Part shown: piece after piece, positions 1 to 7,790 of the stretch | Numbering within the stretch: position 1 is the first letter of the stretch | Layout of the letters: the number at the start of each line of letters is the position of its first letter | Source of the DNA: Actinomycetes bacterium | Lineage (GTDB): Bacteria > Actinomycetota > Actinomycetes > Mycobacteriales > Mycobacteriaceae | Length of the DNA: 19,344 nt | Direction: 5' to 3' | NCBI GenBank assembly: GCA_022600695.1 | Contig: JAHZJY010000334.1 | Location: 1-19,344, forward strand | Made by a program: the position numbers and the translations under genes | Notes under the pieces: model-generated | What the model was told of the DNA's origin: nothing | Databases searched by the model: none | Seen by the model: only the letters and a program-made list of their open reading frames with translations

Positions 1-372
1 GCCTGGGATCGCGGTGTCGACCTCAAGGTCGTCGTGATGGAACAGAGCCCGCCGATCGACACCCCGCTGCGCGATATCGCCACCCAGGTGGGCCAGCAGA
101 ACCCCGGTTCGACAGTGCTGGTGCTGAGCCCGGGTTGGGCCGGCTCGTACAGCCCGATCTATGACCGGGTATTGCTCGAAGCCGGTCAAGACGTGGCCAA
201 ACTCGCACCGAATCCGGTGCAGGGCGCGCAGAATTTCGTCGACCAGTTGGACACCCCGGATTTCGGCTGGATGGCATTCACGATAGGCCTCGTATTGGCG
301 GTTTCCGGGGCGGCTGTTGTGACCCGACTTCTGCAACGCTGGGCAAAGCGCCGGGGGACCACCACCGACTAG
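1..372 (+). CDS. Rv1476-like membrane protein, 3' end only
   Basis: The reading frame is open from the first base, so the 5' end lies outside the window; an internal ATG at 34 is not the start. About 123 C-terminal residues are visible. They form a soluble stretch with short hydrophobic beta-like segments (KVVVME, STVLVLSP) and then one clear membrane helix near the C-terminus, spanning about 20 residues from WMAFTIG to VVTRLL. A basic tail (RWAKRRG) follows and probably faces the cytoplasm. Position directly upstream of ripA and overall composition match Mtb Rv1476, a membrane protein of unknown function; the family assignment is from memory. In this layout the bulk of the protein would be outside and the tail inside, which is inference. 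No enzymatic motif is recognised. Confidence 0.75.
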   Translation, partial: AWDRGVDLKVVVMEQSPPIDTPLRDIATQVGQQNPGSTVLVLSPGWAGSYSPIYDRVLLEAGQDVAKLAPNPVQGAQNFVDQLDTPDFGWMAFTIGLVLAVSGAAVVTRLLQRWAKRRGTTTD

Positions 373-409
373 CGCACGCTGCGACTTCGCTGAACAGGCG
401 CTATTTTTT
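371..409 (+). terminator. Possible weak terminator after the Rv1476-like gene
   Basis: AGCGC at 371-375 can pair with GCGCT at 398-402, and a run of six T follows at 404-409. The stem is only 5 bp and encloses a 22-base loop, so this is a weak candidate. Mycobacterial terminators often lack classic form. The T-run is unusual in this GC-rich window and could equally belong to the ripA promoter region. Confidence 0.25.
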
Positions 410-445
410 GGCAATTTCCTAAGATTACTATTCGGTCACACCTGC

Positions 446-468
446 GGAAATACAAACGTGTAATTTCC
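446..468 (+). promoter_or_regulatory. Hairpin in the ripA upstream region
   Basis: GGAAAT (446-451) pairs with ATTTCC (463-468) and ACA (452-454) with TGT (459-461). One base (462) is bulged and the loop is AACG. This gives a 9-bp stem in an AT-richer stretch, followed at once by the palindrome CGGGCCCG (469-476). Promoter-like TANNNT hexamers lie upstream at 420-425 and 426-431. If transcription starts there, the hairpin would sit in a long ripA leader. The structure is read from sequence; its function is inference. Confidence 0.4.
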
Positions 469-538
469 CGGGCCCGTTTCTTCTGCGACAAGCGTGACGT
501 ACGGTGCAAAAGAAGCCATTGTTATTGAAGTGGCCTGA

Positions 539-561
539 GTGACACGTGTTACTGGCGTGAC
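539..561 (+). promoter_or_regulatory. Triple direct repeat resembling MtrA boxes upstream of ripA
   Basis: Three 5-mers are spaced exactly 9 nt start to start: GTGAC (539-543), GTTAC (548-552) and GTGAC (557-561), with N4 spacers. MtrA-family response regulators of actinobacteria recognise GTTAC-N4-GTTAC-like direct repeats, described in mycobacteria as GTCAC-type repeats. ripA is a reported MtrA target in Mtb. A lone GTCACA at 435-440 and a GTGAC at 494-498 may be extra half sites. The array ends 38 bases before the ripA ATG. Confidence 0.55.
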
Positions 562-599
562 TGTTCGCGGAGCAAGCGGAGCAATAGGAGTCAGAGTCG

Positions 600-2120
600 A
601 TGAACCTTTCCCCTCGCGGTAACCGCGCCGTCCGGGCCACCAGGGCGGTCTGCCCGCTCACTCTCACCGTCGCAATGACGTTCACCATCCCGGGCCTGGC
701 GCAGGCCGACCCGGATGGCGTGCCGAACAGCGTCGCCGCTCTGGTCGCCGACGTCGCCGAGGCCAACCAGCAGCTGCAGGACATCGGCGCCAAGGTGCAG
801 GCCGAGCAGGAAGGCGTGAACAAGGCCATTCTGGAGGTGCAGGAGGCTCGGGACGCCGCCGCCGCCGCCCAGCAGGAGATCGAGGCGAGCAGGCGTGCGG
901 TAACCCAGGCCAACGCGGCGATCACGACAGCACAGCGGAGATTCGACACCTTCGCCGCCGCGACCTATGTCAACGGGCCGTCCGCCGCACTGGTGCTGGC
1001 TCGCACGCCCGATGAGATGATCTCGACCGCGACGGCCAGCCGGACCCTCGCGCTGAGTTCTGAGCAGGTGATGGTCGGCCTCGAACGGGCCCGCACCGAG
1101 GCGGTCAACTTCGACGCCGCCGCGCGGCAGGTGAAGCGGAAAGCTGATCGGGCGGTCAAGGATGCGCAGGGCAGCCAGGACGCCGCCGTGGCCGCACTGA
1201 CCGCGGCGCAGGAGACGTTCCGTGAACAGCAGGTCGAGATCGATCGGCTCGCCGCCGCACGGAAAGTGGCCCAGCGCAAACTTGAGGACGCCCGGGCATC
1301 GTCGGCCCCGGGTGCCGTGCCGGTGGCCGGCGGTGGGATGGTCGCCACCGTCCCGGTCGGACAGGCCGCCGCGCCCGAAGGTCGGTCTGCCCCCGAAGGC
1401 CGTTCTGCCCCCGAAGGCCGTTCTGCCCCCGAAGGCCGTTCTGCCGAGGACAACTGGGATCGCGCCGGCTCAGGGCCGGCAGCCGAGGTCAAGGTGCCCT
1501 ACGGCAAGCCCTCCGAGTGGGACCTCACGCTTCCTGCGGTGCCCAGTGCGTTCATGTCCGGCGACCCGATCCAGATCATCAACGCGGTGCTGCAGATAGC
1601 GCAGTACTCCTATGAGGTCACCCAGGATCTGGGCAAGAAGTTCCTCCAGCAGATGGGCATCCTCAAGCCCACCGACACCGGGATCACCAATGACGGCGGG
1701 ATCCCGGTGGTGTACGGCAACCAGGCCATCGAATATGTCATCAAGCGGGCGCAGTCCCAGATCGGGGTGCCGTATTCATGGGGTGGCGGTAATGCCGCGG
1801 GCGCCAGCCGGGGTATCGACTCCGGGGCCAATACCGTCGGTTTCGACTGCTCGGGTCTGGTTCTGTACGCGTTCGCCGGCGCCGGTATCAAGCTGCCGCA
1901 CTATTCGGGTTCGCAATACAACCTGGGCCGTAAGATTCCCTCTGCGCAGATGCGTCGTGGCGACGTCATCTTTTGGGGCCCCAACGGCAGCCAGCACGTC
2001 GCGATCTTTCTCGGCAACGGCCAGATGATCGAGGCGCCTTACACGGGCTCATTCGTCAAGATCTCCCCGGTCCGAACCAGCGGCATGACCCCCTTCGTCG
2101 TGCGCTACATCGAGTGGTGA
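600..2120 (+). CDS. ripA: RipA, secreted NlpC/P60 peptidoglycan DL-endopeptidase
   Basis: RipA cleaves peptidoglycan stem peptides (D-Glu to meso-DAP bond) at the septum for daughter-cell separation. The 506-residue protein starts with a Sec signal peptide ending AQA (residues 34-36). A long alanine-rich helical/coiled-coil region follows (about 45-240), then a linker with four PEGRSA repeats (259-282). The C-terminal catalytic module opens near SEWDLTLP (about residue 303). The catalytic triad is Cys417 (FDCSG), His466 (SQHVA) and Glu478 (MIEAP). The 49- and 12-residue spacings match Mtb RipA (C383/H432/E444), which is 34 residues shorter. The start is ATG 600, with AGGAG 9 bases upstream. 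The stop is one base before ripB, so the pair is probably co-translated. The N-terminal region normally restrains the enzyme until the linker is cut; that is family knowledge. Confidence 0.96.
   Translation: MNLSPRGNRAVRATRAVCPLTLTVAMTFTIPGLAQADPDGVPNSVAALVADVAEANQQLQDIGAKVQAEQEGVNKAILEVQEARDAAAAAQQEIEASRRAVTQANAAITTAQRRFDTFAAATYVNGPSAALVLARTPDEMISTATASRTLALSSEQVMVGLERARTEAVNFDAAARQVKRKADRAVKDAQGSQDAAVAALTAAQETFREQQVEIDRLAAARKVAQRKLEDARASSAPGAVPVAGGGMVATVPVGQAAAPEGRSAPEGRSAPEGRSAPEGRSAEDNWDRAGSGPAAEVKVPYGKPSEWDLTLPAVPSAFMSGDPIQIINAVLQIAQYSYEVTQDLGKKFLQQMGILKPTDTGITNDGGIPVVYGNQAIEYVIKRAQSQIGVPYSWGGGNAAGASRGIDSGANTVGFDCSGLVLYAFAGAGIKLPHYSGSQYNLGRKIPSAQMRRGDVIFWGPNGSQHVAIFLGNGQMIEAPYTGSFVKISPVRTSGMTPFVVRYIEW
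1374..1445 (+). repeat. Four 18-bp tandem repeats inside the ripA linker
   Basis: Four consecutive 18-bp units each encode Pro-Glu-Gly-Arg-Ser-Ala. Units 2, 3 and 4 (1392-1445) are identical at the DNA level. Unit 1 (1374-1391) differs at two synonymous positions (ggt cgg for ggc cgt). The DNA-level identity points to recent copying by slippage or unequal exchange. The array lies between the coiled-coil domain and the catalytic module. Confidence 0.95.
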
Positions 2121-2121
2121 G

Positions 2122-2826
2122 ATGACAAATCGGATGTCCGGCAAAGGCCTTCGGTCGCTACGCGCACTCGGTGCCGCGCTGACCGCGCTGATATTGTCGC
2201 TCGGCCTGGCAGCGCCCGCGCAGGCCGACGAGTGGGACCCGACGCTGCCCAAGATGCTGAGCGCCGGGGCGCCCGGTGACCCGGTAGCGGTGGCCCAGGC
2301 GTCGCTGGCGTTCACGCAGCAGGCCGCCCAGGCGACGATGGATCTCGGTCGTAAGTTCCTGTCCGGCCTCGGTATCGGCGGCGGAAACAGCACCGCGGCG
2401 ATACCCGGCGGGCGGGTCCGCGGCCCTCAGGCCATCGAATATGTGATTCGGCGCGGGGCCTCCCAACGGGGAGTTCCTTACTCCTGGGGCGGCGGCGCCA
2501 TCAACGGCCCGAGTGCCGGCGTGGACCACGATGCGGGGAAGATTGGCTACGACTGCTCCGGGTTCACGCGCTACGCCTTCGCCGGTGTCGGAGTTCAGAT
2601 TCCCAAGTACTCGGGCGATCAGTACACCGCCGGCCGTCAGGTATCGCCGTCTCAGGCCAAGCGGGGCGACCTCATCTTCTGGGGTCCTGGCGGTTCCCAG
2701 CACGTGGCTATCTATCTCGGCAACGGTCAGATGCTCGAGTCGTCCTCGGCGGCCGGTCAGGTCACCGTCGGCCCGGTGCGTACCGCCGGGATGACGCCCT
2801 ACGTGACCCGCATCATCGAGACCTGA
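2122..2826 (+). CDS. ripB: RipB, secreted NlpC/P60 peptidoglycan endopeptidase
   Basis: This 234-residue protein consists of a signal peptide (cleavage after AQA, residues 33-35) and one NlpC/P60 module, without the long helical N-terminus of RipA. The triad is Cys145 (YDCSG), His194 (SQHVA) and Glu206 (MLESS), with the same 49- and 12-residue spacings as RipA. The mature protein aligns with the RipA C-terminal module from its first residues (DEWDPTLPKM against SEWDLTLPAV), so the two are adjacent paralogs from an old tandem duplication. It is expected to cut the same stem-peptide bond and to overlap in role with RipA. The ATG follows the ripA stop after a single base, and no separate promoter is evident. 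Mtb RipB (Rv1478) is about the same size. Confidence 0.95.
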   Translation: MTNRMSGKGLRSLRALGAALTALILSLGLAAPAQADEWDPTLPKMLSAGAPGDPVAVAQASLAFTQQAAQATMDLGRKFLSGLGIGGGNSTAAIPGGRVRGPQAIEYVIRRGASQRGVPYSWGGGAINGPSAGVDHDAGKIGYDCSGFTRYAFAGVGVQIPKYSGDQYTAGRQVSPSQAKRGDLIFWGPGGSQHVAIYLGNGQMLESSSAAGQVTVGPVRTAGMTPYVTRIIET

Positions 2827-2858
2827 CAATGCCGGTGGTCGGGTCTCCGACGCGCCAG

Positions 2859-2925
2859 CGAACAACCCACGTCGACGGAATCCGAAACGCCTGGAATAGT
2901 TGTTCGAGGGGCACGACGCTGCCCC
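2859..2925. repeat. Inverted repeat and GC-rich hairpin in the ripB-moxR1 gap
   Basis: The 129-base gap holds two structures. CGAACAAC (2859-2866) and GTTGTTCG (2899-2906) are perfect 8-bp inverted copies 32 bases apart. Immediately after, GGGGCA (2908-2913) and TGCCCC (2920-2925) form a perfect 6-bp hairpin with a 6-base loop. No T-run follows. They could attenuate read-through from ripAB, bind a regulator or be part of a moxR1 leader; the sequence does not decide. Confidence 0.4.
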
Positions 2926-2955
2926 GATGCCGACCAACAGCTGTGGAGGAACTTG

Positions 2956-4098
2956 ATGACGTCACCAGGTGGGTCGACCGGAGGACCCGGCGGCCACAGC
3001 GGCACGAGCGGACCCGCCGCGCCGTCGTCCGTCGGTAACGGTCTGGCCGCCGATGTGCACACCCTGGAACGAGCGATCTTCGAGGTCAAGCGAATTATCG
3101 TTGGTCAGGACCAACTTGTGGAGCGAATCCTGGTGGGTCTTCTTGCCAAGGGGCATGTACTGCTCGAGGGTGTTCCCGGTGTGGCCAAGACGCTGGCCGT
3201 CGAGACGTTCGCCAAGGTCGTGGGCGGTACCTTCGCGCGTATCCAGTTCACTCCGGACCTGGTTCCCACCGATATCATCGGGACCCGGATCTACCGTCAG
3301 GGCCGCGAGGAATTCGATATCGAACTCGGTCCCGTGGTGGTGAACTTCCTGCTCGCCGACGAGATCAACCGCGCCCCGGCCAAGGTGCAGTCCGCGCTGC
3401 TGGAGGTGATGGCCGAGCGCAAGATCTCGATCGGCGGGAAGACCTATCCGCTGCCCAAGCCGTTCCTGGTGATGGCCACCCAGAACCCGATCGAGAACGA
3501 GGGTGTCTACCCGCTCCCGGAAGCCCAGCGGGACCGGTTCCTGTTCAAGATCAACGTCGACTACCCCGCCCCGGAGGAAGAGCGCGAGATCATCTACCGA
3601 ATGGGGGTGACCCCGCCGGAACCCAAACAGGTGCTCGAGACCGGCGATCTGCTGCGACTGCAGGACGTCGCAGCGAATAATTTCGTCCACCACGCCCTGG
3701 TCGACTATGTGGTGCGGGTGGTAACCGCCACCCGGCGCCCCGAGCAGTTCGGGATGCCGGATGTCAAGTCGTGGATCGCCTTCGGTGCCTCGCCGCGAGC
3801 CTCGCTGGGCATCATCGCCGCCGCGCGCGCACTGGCCCTGGTCCGCGGTCGCGACTATGTCGTTCCGCAGGACGTCATCGAAGTGATTCCCGACGTGTTG
3901 CGCCACCGCCTGGTGCTCACGTACGACGCACTGGCCGACGATGTCAAGGCCGATGTCGTGATCGGCCGGATCCTGCAGACCGTGGCACTGCCCCAGGTGA
4001 ATGCGGTTCCGCAGCAAGGCCATTCGGTGCCGGCGGCGGGCACGCCCGGGCCGACCGCACCTGCGGCGTCTCCCGCGGCCGGCGCCAACGCTCGGTGA
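2956..4098 (+). CDS. moxR1: MoxR1, MoxR-family AAA+ ATPase
   Basis: This 380-residue AAA+ ATPase belongs to the MoxR family, whose members act as chaperones that mature partner proteins, often with DUF58 and VWA proteins encoded next door. The Walker A motif is GVPGVAKT at residues 72-79. Walker B is LLADEIN, with Asp135-Glu136. Sensor and arginine-finger regions (ATQNPIE, EAQRDRFL) follow, and a C-terminal lid domain ends in a Pro/Ala-rich tail. The start is ATG 2956, because GGAGGA (2945-2950) stands 5 bases before it; a TTG at 2953 is in frame but only 2 bases from that site. Mtb MoxR1 (Rv1479, 377 aa) begins with the same MTS. The stop overlaps the next gene by four bases (GTGA), indicating translational coupling. 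Confidence 0.95.
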   Translation: MTSPGGSTGGPGGHSGTSGPAAPSSVGNGLAADVHTLERAIFEVKRIIVGQDQLVERILVGLLAKGHVLLEGVPGVAKTLAVETFAKVVGGTFARIQFTPDLVPTDIIGTRIYRQGREEFDIELGPVVVNFLLADEINRAPAKVQSALLEVMAERKISIGGKTYPLPKPFLVMATQNPIENEGVYPLPEAQRDRFLFKINVDYPAPEEEREIIYRMGVTPPEPKQVLETGDLLRLQDVAANNFVHHALVDYVVRVVTATRRPEQFGMPDVKSWIAFGASPRASLGIIAAARALALVRGRDYVVPQDVIEVIPDVLRHRLVLTYDALADDVKADVVIGRILQTVALPQVNAVPQQGHSVPAAGTPGPTAPAASPAAGANAR

Positions 4099-5069
4099 GC
4101 GAGTCGACGTCTGCCGCTGGGGCAGCCGATCGGGCCCAGTCCGCCCGGCCGCCGTCGTTTCAGCGCGGTGAGATCGGTGACGCGCAATTGTCGGCTGCTC
4201 TGCGCACCCTCGAGTTGACGGTCAAGCGCAAACTCGACGGGGTTCTGCACGGCAACCATCTGGGGCTGCTCCCCGGTCCGGGGTCCGAACCGGGCGACTC
4301 GCGGCCCTACCAGCCAGGTGATGATGTTCGCCGGATGGATTGGTCGGTCACCGCGCGCACCACCCACCCGCATGTCCGGCAGATGATCGCCGACCGTGAG
4401 TTGGAGACCTGGCTGGTAGTCGATGTGTCGGCCAGCCTCGACTTCGGCACCACCGAATGTGAGAAGCGCGATCTCGCGGTCGGGGCCGCCGCCGCGATCA
4501 CTTATCTCAACAGCGGGGGTGGTAACCGGATCGGGGCGTTGATTGCCAACGGTCAGGACATCATCCGGGTCCCGGCCCGATCCGGCCGTCAGCACGAACA
4601 GACGTTGCTGCGGACCATCGCCACCGCGCCCAGGGCTCCGTTGGGTGTGCGCGGGGACCTCGGTGCGGCCATCGACGCCCTGCGCCGACCGGAGCGCCGT
4701 CGCGGGATGGCCGTCATCATCAGCGATTTCCTCGGCCCGATCGACTGGTTTCGGCCGTTGCGGGCCATCGCCGCCCGCCACGAGGTGCTCGGGATCGAGG
4801 TGCTCGACCCCCGGGACGTCGAACTTCCCGACGTCGGTGACGTGGTTCTACAGGACACCGAATCCGGCGTCACCCGTGAGTTCACCATCGACGCTCAACT
4901 GCGCGACGACTTCGCCCGGGCCGCGGCGATCCACTGCGACGAGGTCGCGCGCACGTTACGACGTTGCGGTGCGCCGTTGTTGACGCTGCGCACCGATCGG
5001 GACTGGATAGCCGATATCGTTCGTTTCGTGGCCTCCCGGCGTCGGGGCGCGATGGCGGGGGTTCAGTGA
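4095..5069 (+). CDS. DUF58 protein of the MoxR cluster (Rv1480-like)
   Basis: This 324-residue protein starts at GTG 4095, which overlaps the moxR1 stop (GTGA). The frame is open further upstream, but that part lies inside moxR1 and has no family resemblance. The DUF58 signature is clear: [17 protein letters not shown], then a VWA-like strand with [13 protein letters not shown]. Later segments such as [15 protein letters not shown] and [16 protein letters not shown] match my memory of Mtb Rv1480 (317 aa) almost word for word. There is no signal peptide or membrane helix, so it is cytosolic. It probably works with MoxR1 and the VWA protein downstream, whose gene starts 19 bases later. The biochemical role is unknown; linkage to the neighbouring cell-wall hydrolases is only suggestive. 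Confidence 0.9.
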   Translation: MSESTSAAGAADRAQSARPPSFQRGEIGDAQLSAALRTLELTVKRKLDGVLHGNHLGLLPGPGSEPGDSRPYQPGDDVRRMDWSVTARTTHPHVRQMIADRELETWLVVDVSASLDFGTTECEKRDLAVGAAAAITYLNSGGGNRIGALIANGQDIIRVPARSGRQHEQTLLRTIATAPRAPLGVRGDLGAAIDALRRPERRRGMAVIISDFLGPIDWFRPLRAIAARHEVLGIEVLDPRDVELPDVGDVVLQDTESGVTREFTIDAQLRDDFARAAAIHCDEVARTLRRCGAPLLTLRTDRDWIADIVRFVASRRRGAMAGVQ

Positions 5070-5088
5070 TCGGGGTGGGGGTGCGCCG

Positions 5089-6096
5089 ATGAACGTGCCG
5101 CTACTCGGCCCGATGGCCCTGACTAATTTCGCCCACCCGTGGTTCTTTCTGTTCCTGCTCGTCGTGGCGGGTCTGGTGGCGCTCTACATCGTCGTGCAGG
5201 TCGCCCGGCAGAAACGCGTTCTGCGGTTCGCCAATATGGACCTGCTGGAAAGCGTTGCGCCGCAGCGCCCGAACCGCTGGCGTCACCTTCCGGCGATTCT
5301 GCTGGTGCTCTCCCTGGTGCTGCTGACGATCGCGATGGCGGGGCCGCAGAACGATGTGCGCATTCCACGCAACCGGGCAGTGGTCATGCTGGTGGTCGAC
5401 GTATCGCAGTCGATGCGTGCCACCGACGTGGAACCGAGCCGGCTCGCGGCCGCCCAGGAGGCGGCCAAGCAGTTCGCTGATCAGCTCACCACCGGTATCA
5501 ATCTGGGCCTGATCTCCTACGCCGGCACCGCCACGGTGCTGGTCTCGCCGACCACCAACCGAGAGGCGACCAAGGCTGCGCTGGACAAGTTGCAGCTGGC
5601 CGACCGCACCGCCACCGGTGAGGCGATCTTCACCGCGCTGCAGGCCATCGCCACCGTTGGGGCGGTCATCGGCGGCGGCGACGAGCCGGCACCCGGGCGG
5701 ATCGTGCTGATGTCCGACGGCAAGGAGACTGTGCCGTCCAATCCGGACAACCCCAAGGGTGCCTTCACCGCAGCCAGGACCGCCCGAGACCAGGGCGTGC
5801 CGATCTCCACGGTGTCCTTCGGCACACCGTATGGCTACGTCGAGATCAACGATCAGCGCCAGCCGGTTCCGGTCGACGAGGACATGCTCGACAAGATCGC
5901 CGATCTCTCCGACGGAAACCACTATTCCGCCGCGACCCTGGAGCAGCTCAAAGAGGTTTTCACCTCGCTACAGGACCAGATCGGCTACGAGACCATCAAG
6001 GGCGATGCCAGCGCGGGCTGGTTGCGGCTGGGCTCGGCGCTGCTCGCGTTGGCCGCGTTGGCGGCACTGCTGATCAATCGGCGTCTGCCGGGTTGA
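5089..6096 (+). CDS. Membrane-anchored VWA-domain protein (Rv1481-like)
   Basis: This 335-residue protein has two N-terminal membrane helices (about 16-38 and 67-84), a von Willebrand factor A domain, and a final helix (about 309-329) ending in a basic tail. The metal-ion-dependent adhesion site is intact: DVSQS at residues 104-108, with later Thr and Asp positions in TATGEAIF and LMSDGKE. Length and start equal Mtb Rv1481. BatA/BatB-type proteins with this layout accompany MoxR ATPases and DUF58 proteins and form a membrane-bound complex; metal-dependent partner binding is expected. The ATG follows the DUF58 stop by 19 bases, behind a G-rich stretch (GGGGTGGGGG) that could serve as ribosome-binding site. 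It is the last gene of the moxR1 group. Confidence 0.92.
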   Translation: MNVPLLGPMALTNFAHPWFFLFLLVVAGLVALYIVVQVARQKRVLRFANMDLLESVAPQRPNRWRHLPAILLVLSLVLLTIAMAGPQNDVRIPRNRAVVMLVVDVSQSMRATDVEPSRLAAAQEAAKQFADQLTTGINLGLISYAGTATVLVSPTTNREATKAALDKLQLADRTATGEAIFTALQAIATVGAVIGGGDEPAPGRIVLMSDGKETVPSNPDNPKGAFTAARTARDQGVPISTVSFGTPYGYVEINDQRQPVPVDEDMLDKIADLSDGNHYSAATLEQLKEVFTSLQDQIGYETIKGDASAGWLRLGSALLALAALAALLINRRLPG

Positions 6097-6128
6097 CTCG
6101 GGAGCGAGATCGCCCTCGGGGTCGCTGA

Positions 6129-6953
<825 letters not shown>

Positions 6954-6980
6954 ATCACGCTTCACCGGAAAGGACTGGAC

Positions 6981-7790
6981 ATGGCAGGGATTCTCGAGGG
7001 TAAGCGCATCCTCGTCACCGGGATCATCACCGATTCCTCGATCGCCTTTCATATCGCCCGGGTGGCACAGGAGGCGGGTGCGGAGATCGTCTGCACCGGG
7101 TACGACCGGATGAAGCTGATCGGGCGCATCATCTCGAGGTTGCCATCCGAAGCGCCCCTGCTGGAACTCGATGTGCAGAACCCTGAGCACCTCGACACCC
7201 TCGCCGAACGGGTCAGCGAGGTGATCGGTGCCGGCAACCGGTTGGACGGGGTGGTGCATTCCATCGGCTACATGCCGCCCAGCGGGATGGGCATCAATCC
7301 GTTCTTCGACGCCCCCTACGAGGATGTCGCCAAGGGTATCCACATCTCCGCGTTCTCCTATGCCTCGCTGGCGAAGGCGGTACTGCCGATCATGAATCCG
7401 GGCGGCGGCATCGTGGGCATGGACTTCGATCCAACCCGCGCGATGCCGGCCTACAACTGGATGACGGTTGCCAAGAGCGCTCTGGAGTCGGTGAATCGAT
7501 TCGTCGCGCGGGAGGCCGGCAAGGTCGGTGTCCGGTCCAATCTGGTCGCCGCCGGACCGATCCGAACCCTCGCCATGAGCGCAATCATGGGCGGCGCGCT
7601 CGGTGACCAGTTCAAGGACGAAATGGCCATGCTGGAGGAGGGCTGGGACCAACGTTCCCCGCTGGGCTGGGATATGAAAGATCCCACGCCGGTGGCCAGG
7701 ACTGTCTGCGCGCTGCTCTCGGATTGGTTGCCGGCCACCACCGGAACCATCGTGTTCGCCGACGGCGGCGCCAGCACTCAGCTGCTGTGA
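6981..7790 (+). CDS. inhA: InhA, NADH-dependent enoyl-ACP reductase
   Basis: InhA performs the last reductive step of each FAS-II cycle and is the target of the isoniazid-NAD adduct, ethionamide-NAD and triclosan. The protein is 269 residues, the same as in Mtb, and aligns without gaps. Catalytic residues Phe149, Tyr158 and Lys165 are present, as are the nucleotide-site residues Ile16, Ile21 and Ser94 that are altered in resistant Mtb, so the pocket looks wild-type. Thr266, a reported phosphorylation site in Mtb, is conserved (STQLL end). AAAGGA (6969-6974) lies 6 bases before the ATG. The stop overlaps the hemZ start by one base (TGATG), so ferrochelatase translation is coupled to it. Confidence 0.98.
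   Translation: MAGILEGKRILVTGIITDSSIAFHIARVAQEAGAEIVCTGYDRMKLIGRIISRLPSEAPLLELDVQNPEHLDTLAERVSEVIGAGNRLDGVVHSIGYMPPSGMGINPFFDAPYEDVAKGIHISAFSYASLAKAVLPIMNPGGGIVGMDFDPTRAMPAYNWMTVAKSALESVNRFVAREAGKVGVRSNLVAAGPIRTLAMSAIMGGALGDQFKDEMAMLEEGWDQRSPLGWDMKDPTPVARTVCALLSDWLPATTGTIVFADGGASTQLL

Noticed and set aside
373..599. c-di-AMP (ydaO-type) riboswitch upstream of ripA
   Set aside because: Such riboswitches precede some actinobacterial wall-hydrolase genes, but the conserved motifs were not found here.
3771..4094. Longer N-terminus of the DUF58 gene
   Set aside because: The stretch overlaps moxR1 in another frame and is Arg-rich shadow sequence; family similarity starts after the GTG at 4095.
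6981..7790. Isoniazid- or triclosan-resistance change in inhA
   Set aside because: Ile16, Ile21, Ser94, Phe149, Tyr158 and Lys165 are all the wild-type residues.
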